NCBI RefSeq assembly: GCF_905147365.1
Contig: NC_056408.1
Span: 12,896,001 to 12,960,000, forward strand
Length of the DNA: 64,000 nt
Source: Aricia agestis
Lineage: Eukaryota; Arthropoda; Insecta; Lepidoptera; Lycaenidae
Direction: 5' to 3'
Of the stretch, positions 55,632-64,000 are shown one piece after another. Within the stretch, counting starts at the first letter, position 1. Each line of letters opens with the position of its first letter. The notes under the pieces were generated by a model that worked only from the letters and a program-made list of their open reading frames with translations, searched no databases and was not told the origin of the DNA. Both the position numbers and the translations under genes were made by a program.

Positions 55632-56070
55632 TAATTAATACTAGAGATCGCCTAATGGTCTAAATTCGACCTTACTTGCAACGACATTAGGACTACTACC
55701 TATATTTTGTAAAAAAATTTAAGCATTGTCTAAATTATCTAAAATTAAATAAAAAAAAACAATAATCCATTTTCAATTTGTCAACTTGTTGTCAACAGAC
55801 TTCATAAATAAAATAGTATAATTCGTATGTATAGGCTTGTCACTCAAAAATCTGACATTTTTCGTAGCAGTAGTAGTGTCGTTGTGTGTGTAACGTTTTA
55901 TTTGTTAAAAATATATATGATAAAAGCATAATTTTAAAATAATATTAGCTCGATGCACTCCTTCACCATATAAACTATAACTGTGCGAAATTTCATGCAT
56001 CTACGTTTTTTCCCCATTTTTCGTAAAAAGGGTTACAAAATTTTTCTCTCACGTATTAATATATATATAG
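55632..56070 (-). mobile_element. Interspersed element, family R2 (reverse copy)
   Basis: attaatactagagatcgcct through tgcaacgacattaggactac and gtataggcttgtcactcaaa to tctcacgtattaatatata is the reverse complement of 34.81-35.29 kb. The two copies are in opposite orientation 20.8 kb apart. Confidence 0.7.
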
Positions 56071-57284
56071 ATTATTACTTAAATCTATTAGTATTTACTC
56101 TAAAGTGCCATATCGAGATCTTTAGAGAACACTATAAGATTTATATTTTTAATTTATCAAATCTTACTCTTTGTTCTTTGATAATAAAAAAAAAATGTTT
56201 TGTTTGATTGGTTAAGTTATACTTATTGACATATTAGGTAAGATAGACGTAGAGATTAGATTAGACAAGCTAAAAAAATACTCTATATATTATGATCTCG
56301 AGAGTTCTATGTCAATGTTGTAAAGAAATACTTCAGAAAATATTAAATCCCACCAAAAACATTTTCATGTAAAAATGTTGCCAAGATGAGAACATAATAT
56401 TATAGTTCGTCGTGTCAAAAAGTAGTGAGATCTGATGTAGAGCCAAGTTTCTAACCTTACATACTCAACCCTAAATCTAAAAACCTTAATTTTACCCTAA
56501 AGCACGGCAAAATATTTGATAATAATATTATAATGTGTCAGCCGCACAAGGAGAATCTATAAACTCTACACATTAGTCAAAATCGGTGGCCTGGCCATTT
56601 ATCATTACTGTGTATTTTAGTTTAGTTTAGTATTAAGTTCAAAGCCCTGGCGAATAACAAAATGGCCAAGCCACCGATTTTCAACTATCTGGCATTATTC
56701 AAACCAAAGTTACGAGGGTTCAAAAATACGACGAAACGTTTCGAGAAAAGGTAGGTAGTGCCCTTGCGCGCTTCGCTTGGCTCATCTTGGCGGCGGCACT
56801 CCCGTGCCCCCAGATACCGGTACCAAGGAAAAACGTTTACTTTAATTTTATTTCTAAGTTTCAATTATAATAATATTATCTATAGTAAAATTGATACTAG
56901 CATGTTGATTTCATTATTTAATGCAGCACTGTGTAATATCCATAAAGTTAATATACCGAGCAGGTATATTAACTTTATGGTAATATCCCGCTTCTTCCAA
57001 ATTATCAAAGCGTCGCCTTAATATTCCACTAATATCGATTTTTCAGAATCAGCGATATCGATTTTTCAGAATCCCTTTTTTTACAGATGTATTTTTGATT
57101 GATTATTCTGTGTTATAAAAGTTGACCAATCGTGTTATGCTATGGGTAATTTAAAGACAAAGACATGATGAATACTGACAATGAACTTTAATTTCTTAGC
57201 TTTAGTGATTGCTGAGAAAAATCGAAATCGCTACAGCCAAATCATCAAGGCGCCGCCTTAAAAGACTTAAGTTTGCATTGCATG

Positions 57285-57356
57285 CTCAGCAAATTTTTAC
57301 AAAAAACTACAAACAATAACTGTATTGTTTGTAGTTTTTTGTAAAAATTTGCTGAG
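57285..57356. repeat. Near-perfect palindrome
   Basis: ctcagcaaatttttacaaaa continues through aactacaaacaata and pairs fully with the right half. It ends 31 bases before the exon at 57388, so a hairpin could form next to the acceptor in RNA. Confidence 0.75.
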
Positions 57357-57387
57357 CTGCTTTCACTAACATTTGTTATTTTTTCAG

Positions 57388-58043
57388 GCCAATGTCATTC
57401 ATTTGAATGGTTAAATTGTGATCGTAGCTCTGTTTTACAAGACAACGAGGAGCCGGTTGCATCACTAGATCTGGACTCTATCGTCGTGGCAACACCTCAA
57501 GCAAGTAGCTCACTCTCTACTTCAACAAAATCTTCGTTTTGTAAAAGAAAATATAATGGTAAAAGGAGGAGGCGCGAAAGTGAATGGCTGGATAACAAAA
57601 GAAAAATTAATAGAAGTTTAGGAAAAGATTACATAAGTCGAAACGGTACACTTGTAAAAGCTAAAAAAATTGGTGCTAAATGCCCAGAAACTTGTCGATT
57701 GAAATGTCACACAAAAGTTTCTGAAGAACAAAGGAAACGTATCTTCGACAGTTTTTGGTTAATAGGCGATAGAGCAAAGCAATGGGAATATTTAGCTCAA
57801 CTTGCTTTAAGGAAGACTGCACGAAGGATGCAAACGGACAGAAAATGTAATCGCAAATATACCATTAAGTATCATTTACCATCAAACACGGAAGAGCAAG
57901 ACATTTTGCAGCCAATTGAAGTTTGCAAAACAATGTTTCTTAATACTTTTTCTGTGGGCGTGCAAACGGTCTATACAGCACTAGATAAAAATAGTGAAGC
58001 TACAATGAATATTAGAAGCCGAAGGCTGCCGCAGAATGTTTGA
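57388..58043 (+). CDS. T1: transposon-associated N-terminal domain exon, copy 1
   Basis: The acceptor is ttgttattttttcag. Two bases plus 217 codons follow, starting QCHSFEWLNCDRSSVLQDNE. The core reads KRRRRESEWLDNKRKINRSL, GKDYISRNGTLVKAKKIGA, CPETCRLKCH, then EEQRKRIFDSFWLIGDRAKQ, and VCKTMFLNTFSV..QTVYTAL. This resembles the N-terminal part of a large repetitive arthropod protein family usually followed by a transposase-like region, which is missing here. The C-terminal end differs from T2/T3 because about 20 bases around their stop are deleted, giving RRLPQNV. The phase equals that of the FLYWCH exons. Function is unknown; a DNA-binding role is plausible. Confidence 0.7.
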
Positions 58044-58049
58044 CTGATG

Positions 58050-58175
58050 AAGACGTCAAAGAATTCAGCATAAGGCTGCGTTTCCACAGGAGATGAGCTA
58101 ATCTATAGGTTCTTAAAAACACATTTCTCACAACGTAGCTTAGCTCAGCTCCGGTGGATACGCAGCCTAATAGAT
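58050..58175. repeat. Small inverted-repeat insertion
   Basis: aaggctgcgtttccacagga pairs with ccggtggatacgcagccta. It is absent at the matching place after T2 and T3, so it is an insertion in the T1 flank. Confidence 0.6.
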
Positions 58176-58249
58176 AGAATGCGTTAGGGCAATACTAGGC
58201 AACTGACACTTAGGTTTTGCGGCAAACTAGCCCGATTGATGGCATTAGA

Positions 58250-58420
58250 TAGGTATACCCGAGGAAATTGATTCCTATGCAGTTGACAGACCTACGTCGT
58301 TTGGTCGGCTTCTGTCAATTCAATGTTAGCTGTCGGTCGGATTGGTTTGACTCGCGACCAAATTACGAGTACTTCGTCCGCCATCTGCTTAGGAATCAAC
58401 TACTCTGATAGTACATAACA
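58250..58420 (+). repeat. Interspersed repeat, family R1
   Basis: gtatacccgaggaaattgat to gtccgccatctgcttaggaa and tctgatagtacat. The same text follows T2 at 60.51-60.69 kb; only its last bases (acataacaagcctttgtcga) follow T3. Confidence 0.7.
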
Positions 58421-58792
58421 AGCCTTTGTCGATTCTATAATTTTCAAAAATAATGTGATTGAAGAATGAAGTGTTAAACTCGATATAAAGAGTAATGATT
58501 AACAGAGAGACCATTGGTCACTTCATTAATATAAATCATTATTCAATTTTGTATTATTTTAGTGATAAATTTTGTTCTGTACTCACGAACATAATTAATA
58601 ATACTATTATTTTCTCATAATAAAAAAAACTATTCTACAAAGTAGAACAAAATATAGTATTATTCCCCGTAAAGAGTTCATTGTGTAATATCATGATGTT
58701 AGCGCATCTCTCATAGAAACCTAGTAGTCAAAAGTAACTCTTTCAGCACTTTTACCTTTATAGGGAACTTTGTATTATATGTACATATTATT

Positions 58793-58898
58793 TAGTATTT
58801 CTTATAGTATATTTTAATTATCTCGATACGGCACTTTAACATCATGTTAAAGTGCCGTATCGAGATAATTAAAATATTATGCTATGAGAAATACTAAC
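58793..58898. repeat. Perfect inverted repeat
   Basis: tatctcgatacggcacttta and its exact complement meet at acatcatgttaaa. Pairing extends outward through ttagtatttct / agaaatactaa. Confidence 0.75.
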
Positions 58899-59647
58899 TA
58901 ATGCTTATTTTAATTTACTAAATACACCTTGAAAAATAATTAAAAATTAATTATCTCCACTCACTATAATTACTCACCATAATCTCAAGTACTCTATGGT
59001 AATACAAATGTTATAAAAAATTACTTTACCAAGAAATAAATATTTTATTTTGTTTTTGAGTCTAAATCATATATATCTACTTAATAAAAATGTCAATAGT
59101 AGCATGTTCGTTTCATTATTTAATGCAGTGCCATGTAGTATTCCACTTTTTTCCACTTAATTTAAGAGTTGAGACCACCAACCTTAAATTAGCAATAAGT
59201 CTATACTAATTATAGTAGTAATCATTGTACAATGTGTCCCGACACCGGTGTCCGAGTCTTTAATGTCATGATATTGTATAGCATATTTTATCGACAAATT
59301 GGCTCTTAAACTTTTCTGTCTCTCACAGTTCTAAAATGGCAGCCATTTTAGTTTTTCTCAGGCTTTCACACTAATCTGACTAATACTTCATAAGAAAATC
59401 GTTATAACTTCTAAACTATCTGACGTAGAGACAAACTTGTCGATTGAGGTATAAATGTATTTACTTAAATTCTTTAGATATTTTTGAACATTATATGATT
59501 TTGAACTAGACAACATCTTAAAAAATTATAAAAAAAATTATAGGTTAGAACACAAAATATGCTTAACGGCTACCAATTTTAACTTTTTTTGGATTAGCTG
59601 ATTTTTTATATTATTATATAATAATATATTATTACATCTTTAGAACC

Positions 59648-59698
59648 ACTTACATTTATTTTTTATTTTTAGGCCCAGGTTATTCATTTGAACTTTAG
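59648..59698 (+). pseudogene. Duplicated acceptor and exon start before T2
   Basis: acttacatttattttttatttttaggcccaggttattcatttgaac repeats what follows 50 bases later at the true T2 start. Here the frame after AG reads PGYSFEL and then TAG. It could compete as a decoy splice site producing a very short C-terminus. Confidence 0.6.
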
Positions 59699-59728
59699 AT
59701 CTACTTACATTTTTTTTTTCATTTTTAG

Positions 59729-60369
59729 GCCCAGGTGATTCATTTGAATGGTTAAATTGTGATCGTAGCTCGGTTTTACAAGATAACGAGGAGACGGTTG
59801 CATCACCAGATTCTATCGTCGTGGCAACACCTCAAGCAATTAGCTCATTCCCTACTTCAACAAATCAGTCATTTTCTGAAAGAAAATGTAAAGGTAAAAG
59901 GAGGAGGCGCGAAAGTGAATGGCTGGATAACAAAAGAAAATTAAATAGAAATTTAGGAAAAGATTACATAAGTCGAAACGGCACACTAGTAAAAGCTAAA
60001 AAAATGGGTGCTAAATGCCCATCAACTTGTCGAATGAAATGTCATACAAAACTTTCTGAAGAACAAAGAAAACATATTTTTGACAGTTTTTGGTCACTAG
60101 GCGACAGAAAAAAGCAGTGGGAATATTTAGCTCGACTCGCTTTAAGGAAGATTAAACGAAGGATATTTACTGACAGGCAATCGAATCGCAAATATACCAT
60201 TAAATATCATTTACCATCAAACACGGAAGAGCAAGACATTTTGCAGCCAATTGAAGTTTGCAAAACAATGTTTCTTAATACTTTTTCTGTTAGCGAGCAA
60301 ACGGTCTATACAGCACTAGATAAAAATAGTGAAGCTACAAGGAACATTAGAAGCCAATGGCCGTCGTAA
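59729..60369 (+). CDS. T2: transposon-associated N-terminal domain exon, copy 2
   Basis: The acceptor is ttttttttcatttttag. Two bases plus 212 codons: PGDSFEWLNCDRSSVLQDNE, then KRRRRESEWLDNKRKLNRNL, CPSTCRMKCHTKLSEEQRKH, FDSFWSLGDRKKQ, RKYTIKYHLPSNTEEQDI, CKTMFLNTFSVSEQTVYTAL, ending RSQWPS. It is very similar to T1 and T3; the central part (IRRIFTDRQSN region) varies most. Neither a signal peptide nor a catalytic domain is seen. Conserved open frames in three copies suggest selection after duplication, or recent duplication. Confidence 0.7.
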
Positions 60370-60504
60370 GCATAAAACTTAGCGCAGAATGTTTCACTGA
60401 TGAAGACGTCAAAGTTTTCAGCATAGTAGATAGAACGCGTTAAGGCAATAGTAGCCAACTGACATTTTAGGTTTACCGGGAAACTAGCCCGATAAATGGA
60501 GCTA

Positions 60505-60690
60505 GATGGGTATACCTGAGGAAATTGATTCAATTGATTCCTTTGTAGTTGACAGACCTTCGTTGTTTGGTCGGTTTCTGTCAATTCAATGTTAGCTGTT
60601 GTCATTCGAATGAGTTTGACTTAACGCGACCAAATTACTTAGGTCCGCCATCTGCCTAGGAATCAAATTCTCTGATAGTACATAACAAGC
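60505..60690 (+). repeat. Interspersed repeat, family R1
   Basis: gtatacctgaggaaattgat, then ggtccgccatctgcctagga and tctgatagtacat. It was copied with the T unit. Confidence 0.68.
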
Positions 60691-60741
60691 CATTGTTGAT
60701 TCTATAATTTTCAGAAATAATGTGATTAAGAATGACGTATT

Positions 60742-60929
60742 AGCCCAGCCGCAAATTGTCCGAATTCTGATCAGAAACAGTTGAATTTCGCCGGGCCGCC
60801 ACCCCGCACACTATCCGAAATATCCTGCCGGCGAGTTCAAGCTAACTCGGCTCAGTACAAAATGTAAGAGACAGCGTAGACGTTCAACTGTTTCTGATCA
60901 GAAATTTCGGACAATATGCGGCCGGGCTT
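60742..60929. mobile_element. Inverted-repeat MITE in the T2 flank
   Basis: agcccagccgcaaattgtcc pairs with ggacaatatgcggccgggct, and tctgatcagaaacagttgaa with ttcaactgtttctgatcaga. It interrupts the sequence shared with the T1 flank (aatga|agtgttaaactcg there), so it is younger than the duplication. Confidence 0.75.
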
Positions 60930-61246
60930 AAACTCGACATACAGAGTAATGAATTAATCATTAACAGAGAGGCCATGTTCACAACCTTATAAACGAAATG
61001 TTTATTTAATTTTGTATTATTTATACGATATTAATTGTTCGGTACTCACAAACATAAAAAATACAATTATTTCCTCGTAATAATACATATGATTCTACAA
61101 AGTATAACAATATAAAGTATTACCCAAAAAGAGTTAATTTTGTAAGTAAAGTTTACGGTCAAAATCATGATGTTGGCGCATTTTTCAAAGAACCATAGTA
61201 GTCAAAAGTTACTATTTCAGCACTTTTACCTTTATAGGGAACTTTA

Positions 61247-61399
61247 TACAGGGTGCAATGAATTCTATCGGCAAATTTTTTTAGGGCTTAGGTTAGGTAG
61301 TACTGAGTGATTATAAAATAAAAAAAAGTACGTGTATTTTTTTTTACAAGGATAAATATTGTATCTAAATTCGGCCAGAATGATTAATTGCACCCTGTA
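61247..61399. mobile_element. Short inverted-repeat element
   Basis: tacagggtgcaatgaattct and the end attgcaccctgta pair over about 14 bases, enclosing an AT-rich centre. Confidence 0.55.
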
Positions 61400-61948
61400 A
61401 TATAAGTTGCTGTTGTTACCATGTTAAAGTGCCATTATTGGTGTGTGTTTCAAACAAACGTAGTTTGTAACTAGGGAGATACTGAATGTATGCTTAAATT
61501 TAAATAAATTGGTATTACTTTGGAAGCTGATATCATGAGTATATTAAACAAAATAGGAAATTTTCATATACTGAATTTTATTGCTGTATTTTTATTATAA
61601 TTTTGTAGCTTTCAAATTATGAGTTAATAAGGCTCTAAATACGATAAATTGCGGCATCTCCATAGGGGCAGCGCCTTAAATACTTTTTAAATATTTCCAT
61701 CATTAAAAACCTTAACATCCTCAGAAAGACAATCTGTGCAGTCTGTGGATAATGACTGCGTTGTCGATGTTAGTGTCAGTGTCTGTGAATTGACCTGGAA
61801 GTAATTTTGCTGACCGTGTCTTTCCCGGGTAGGCTTTTTGCAGCGGTAATCGACATCCACGCGGGCGGAGCCACGGGCGACCACTAGTTAGGTATATTAT
61901 ATTGTGATATTAATTTATGAACTACTAACATTTTATTTTTATTTTTAG
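61400..61948. other. T2-T3 spacer with a Helitron-like end
   Basis: No exon was seen. At 61840-61890 gcggtaatcgacatccacgc and gcgggcggagccacgggcga resemble a Helitron-like repeat end. Confidence 0.45.
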
Positions 61949-62595
61949 GCCAATGTGATTCATTTGAATGGTTAAATTGTGACCATAGCTCTGTTTTACA
62001 AGACAACAAGGAGCCGGTAGCATCACCAGATTTGGACTCTATCGTCGTGGCAACACCTCAAGCTAGTAACTCATTATCTACTTCAACAAATCCTTCGTTT
62101 TCTAAAAGAAAATGTAAAGGTAAAAGGAGGAGGCGCGAAAGTGAATGGCTGGATAACAAAAGAAAATTAAATAGAAGTTTAGGAAGAGATTATATAAGTC
62201 GAAACGGTAAAGTAGTAAAAGCTAAAAAAATGGGTGCTAATTGCCCATCAACTTGTCGAATGAAATGTCATACAAAAATTTCTGAAGAACAAAGAAAACA
62301 TATCTTCGACAGTTTTTGGTCACTAGGCGATAGAGCAAAACAGCGGGAATATTTAGCTCAACTCGCTTTAAGGAAAATGAAGCGAAGGATACTTACGGAC
62401 AGACAATCGAATCGCAAATATACTATTAAGTATCATTTGCCATCAAACACGGAAGAGCAAGATATTTTGCAGCCAATTGAAGTTTGCAAAACAATGTTTC
62501 TTAATACTTTTTCAGTAGGAAAGCAAACGGTTTATACAGCAATAGATAAAAATTGTAAAACTACAAGGAATATGAGAAGCCGATGGCCGTCGTAA
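61949..62595 (+). CDS. T3: transposon-associated N-terminal domain exon, copy 3
   Basis: The acceptor is cattttatttttatttttag. Two bases plus 214 codons: QCDSFEWLNCDHSSVLQDNK, KRRRRESEWLDNKRKLNRSL, CPSTCRMKCHTKISEEQRKH, FDSFWSLGDRAKQ, TVYTAIDKN, ending RSRWPS. It shares QC at the start with T1 and PSTCRM with T2. Its stop context and following 60 bases match T2, confirming that T1 is the one with the deletion. Confidence 0.7.
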
Positions 62596-62819
62596 GCATA
62601 AAAATCAGCGCCGAATGTTCCTCTGATGGAGACGTCAAAGTATTCAGCATAGTAGATATAACGCGTTAAGGCAATTTTAGCCAACTGAAATTTATTTTAG
62701 GTTTTGCGGCAAATTATCCTGATAGGCGCTAGGTAGGTACATAACAAGCCTTTGTCGAATCTATAATTTTCAGAAATAATGTGATTGAAGAATGACAAGA
62801 TAAACTCGATATAGCCTCC

Positions 62820-63110
62820 TGACACCTGGCGTCCTTTATAAAGTGCTAAATAAACCATACTCTAAAGGCCGAGTATTTCTTGACATCTTAGTTCGACAAC
62901 GGACGACCGACCTTTATGTAGTATCAATTCCCGGGTAGTTGTATTTTCCCGCTAAAAAAGTATTAGACCCGCCAATGCTAGCAACCAATGAAATTTAACC
63001 AATGGCAATAGTTTGTCCTTGGATTTCGATAGAGATCGCATGATAAGTGCCCTTCATTTGCGCGAAATTTGCTCAGGAGTTTACAACAGTGGCGGCGCGT
63101 GGCCGACGCA
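62820..63110 (+). promoter_or_regulatory. Candidate promoter and first exon of the next transcription unit
   Basis: Two CCAAT boxes (aaccaatgaaa near 62982; taaccaatggc near 62997) lie upstream of a region ending in gccgacgca|gtaagtaaaa, a textbook splice donor at 63111. A TATA-like ctttataaag lies at 62833. GC content rises just before the donor (gtggcggcgcgtgg). An ATG at 63040 opens a frame of 23 codons to the donor, but joining it to the next acceptor gives a short peptide, so the exon may be untranslated. All of this is inference from motifs. Confidence 0.4.
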
Positions 63111-63410
63111 GTAAGTAAAATTTACTTTTTTTTTGTTTTATTCACTTGTCATATTGTAGATATTTTATAGAATTCTAAATTATAAAATATTCTTACAAAA
63201 CTACATCATTTTGTCAAGAAATAAAGCATAATTAAGTAAATAAACTGTCGTAAAGAAATTAGTCCTTTAGAAAGGCACTTCGTACGCAATTTCAAATTAA
63301 AGTATGTGCAATTGATCCTTTGTATATCCATGTCGGCCGTAGTACTTAACATAGTATATTTATGTTATATTGTTATATAATTCTATTTATATATAATTAT
63401 TATTTTCAGC

Positions 63411-63725
63411 GTTAGAAGACCGCAATATAACTGAATTATTAAATAACTCGAGTTTGAAGACTTAAGTGAGTATGAAGATTTAATTGAGAGACACGCTTCA
63501 TAAACGAATCCCTATCTTCAGCAGACGACGGCTCGAAGGCAGTTCCAACAGCGCTGATAGCAATTCACCAAGAGGCTGGGGTAGTGCTCGTAGTCCAGGC
63601 AGGGATATTGGTCGTCGAGGCCGGGGCAGACGACGTGCTGGGTGTCGGGTTCGTACATGTGGTGGCACTCGCAGTCGAGGGCTGGCTCAGCCACAAGACG
63701 CTCCTTTGTGGTAGTCTTGTGACTA
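63411..63725 (+). other. Possible second exon of the right-edge unit
   Basis: attatttatatataattattattttcag is a good acceptor ending at 63410. The following 300 bases have raised GC and an open frame with no family I recognise, on either strand. A frame beginning LEDRNITELLNN stops at 63463, and an acidic stretch SEYEDLIER then appears in another frame, so the exon is either non-coding or damaged. An AATAAA occurs near 63747. Confidence 0.3.
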
Positions 63726-64000
63726 TTTATTAATATCTTGGTAGAAATAAATAAATATGTGTATGTTTGGTACCCAATTTGTGACACTTAACTTACTACT
63801 TATATATATAACGTACTTAAGATTATATTAAAAAATAAAAATATTTGTATTACTTAAACACCTAACCTACTTATGCCATAATGACCTAAAGTCCTTTTCA
63901 AAGGACAAAAAATACCTAAACTTCAATATGATCAAATAATACCAAAAAACATTTGTTTTAGTGAAATTCCCGAAAACCCCTGGTTTATGTTTTATTTAAC
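63726..64000. other. Right-edge AT-rich sequence
   Basis: No gene or repeat was recognised; it is cut by the window end. Confidence 0.4.

Larger units (their letters stand above)
55225..57387. other. Repeat-filled gap before the triplet
   Basis: No exon was recognised. It contains inverted repeats at 55528-55578, 56577-56686, 56941-56985 and 57285-57356, and the reverse copy of repeat R2. Confidence 0.55.

Noticed and set aside
63484..63787. Arginine-rich (+) or cysteine-rich (-) protein
   Set aside because: Neither frame has a family match, start context or splice support; the GC rise alone could produce both. The region is kept only as a weak candidate exon.

Overview
The window looks like nuclear DNA of a moth or butterfly (Lepidoptera). 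It is AT-rich, every recognisable gene piece is a short exon with an AG acceptor, and the spaces between are packed with repeats typical of lepidopteran genomes: tRNA-derived SINEs, GTCT/GACA-tagged elements, Helitron-like pieces ending in ctagctgttgcccgcg, palindromic MITEs, and mariner, RTE and other LINE remnants. No prokaryotic, CRISPR, rRNA or free-standing tRNA gene was seen.

The organising feature, about 2.3-55.2 kb, is one head-to-tail array of 39 intact FLYWCH-type zinc-finger exons (E1-E39), all on the + strand, plus several damaged copies. Each has the same plan: a pyrimidine-rich tract and AG; two bases completing a split codon; an opening like QWVKN..GKLVAIVDGYTY; a WRC-x5-C...H-x-H zinc knuckle; a tail like PPPKFVIHNGIYMKI; and a stop. 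Several are followed by their own AATAAA. Such an array of alternative last exons is the known architecture of mod(mdg4), whose shared upstream exons encode a BTB domain and are joined to alternative FLYWCH exons by alternative and trans-splicing in Drosophila and, as reported, Bombyx. The BTB exons are not in the window, so the name rests on exon type, phase and layout.

The exons fall into blocks. E1-E23 (2.3-36.7 kb) are mostly QWVK...NWRCT...KCRF types, with local duplication groups at 9.0-12.7 kb, 17.4-18.4/23.3-25.9 kb and 28.0-33.3 kb. E24 (37.9 kb) is a lone divergent finger close to the canonical FLYWCH. E25-E29 (38.8-42.9 kb) form a CQF subfamily whose acceptors mostly read AAG. E30-E31 are singletons. 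E32-E37 (47.2-52.0 kb) are TWVKN..GK...WRCS...HNH types. E38 and E39 are divergent.

The right end (54.2-62.6 kb) holds exons of other kinds in the same splice phase: one with an integrase-type H2C2 zinc-binding domain (54.2 kb), lying between E38 and E39, and a tandem triplet of about 215 residues resembling the N-terminal part of a repetitive, transposon-associated arthropod protein family. If they belong to the same transcription unit, the locus has added transposon-derived domains to its set of alternative C-termini. Beyond 62.8 kb, CCAAT boxes, a TATA-like box, a strong splice donor and a downstream acceptor suggest the start of another transcription unit.

The remainder is intron or intergenic DNA dominated by mobile elements, most densely at 18.4-23.3 kb, where a repeat island separates two copies of a duplicated exon pair.
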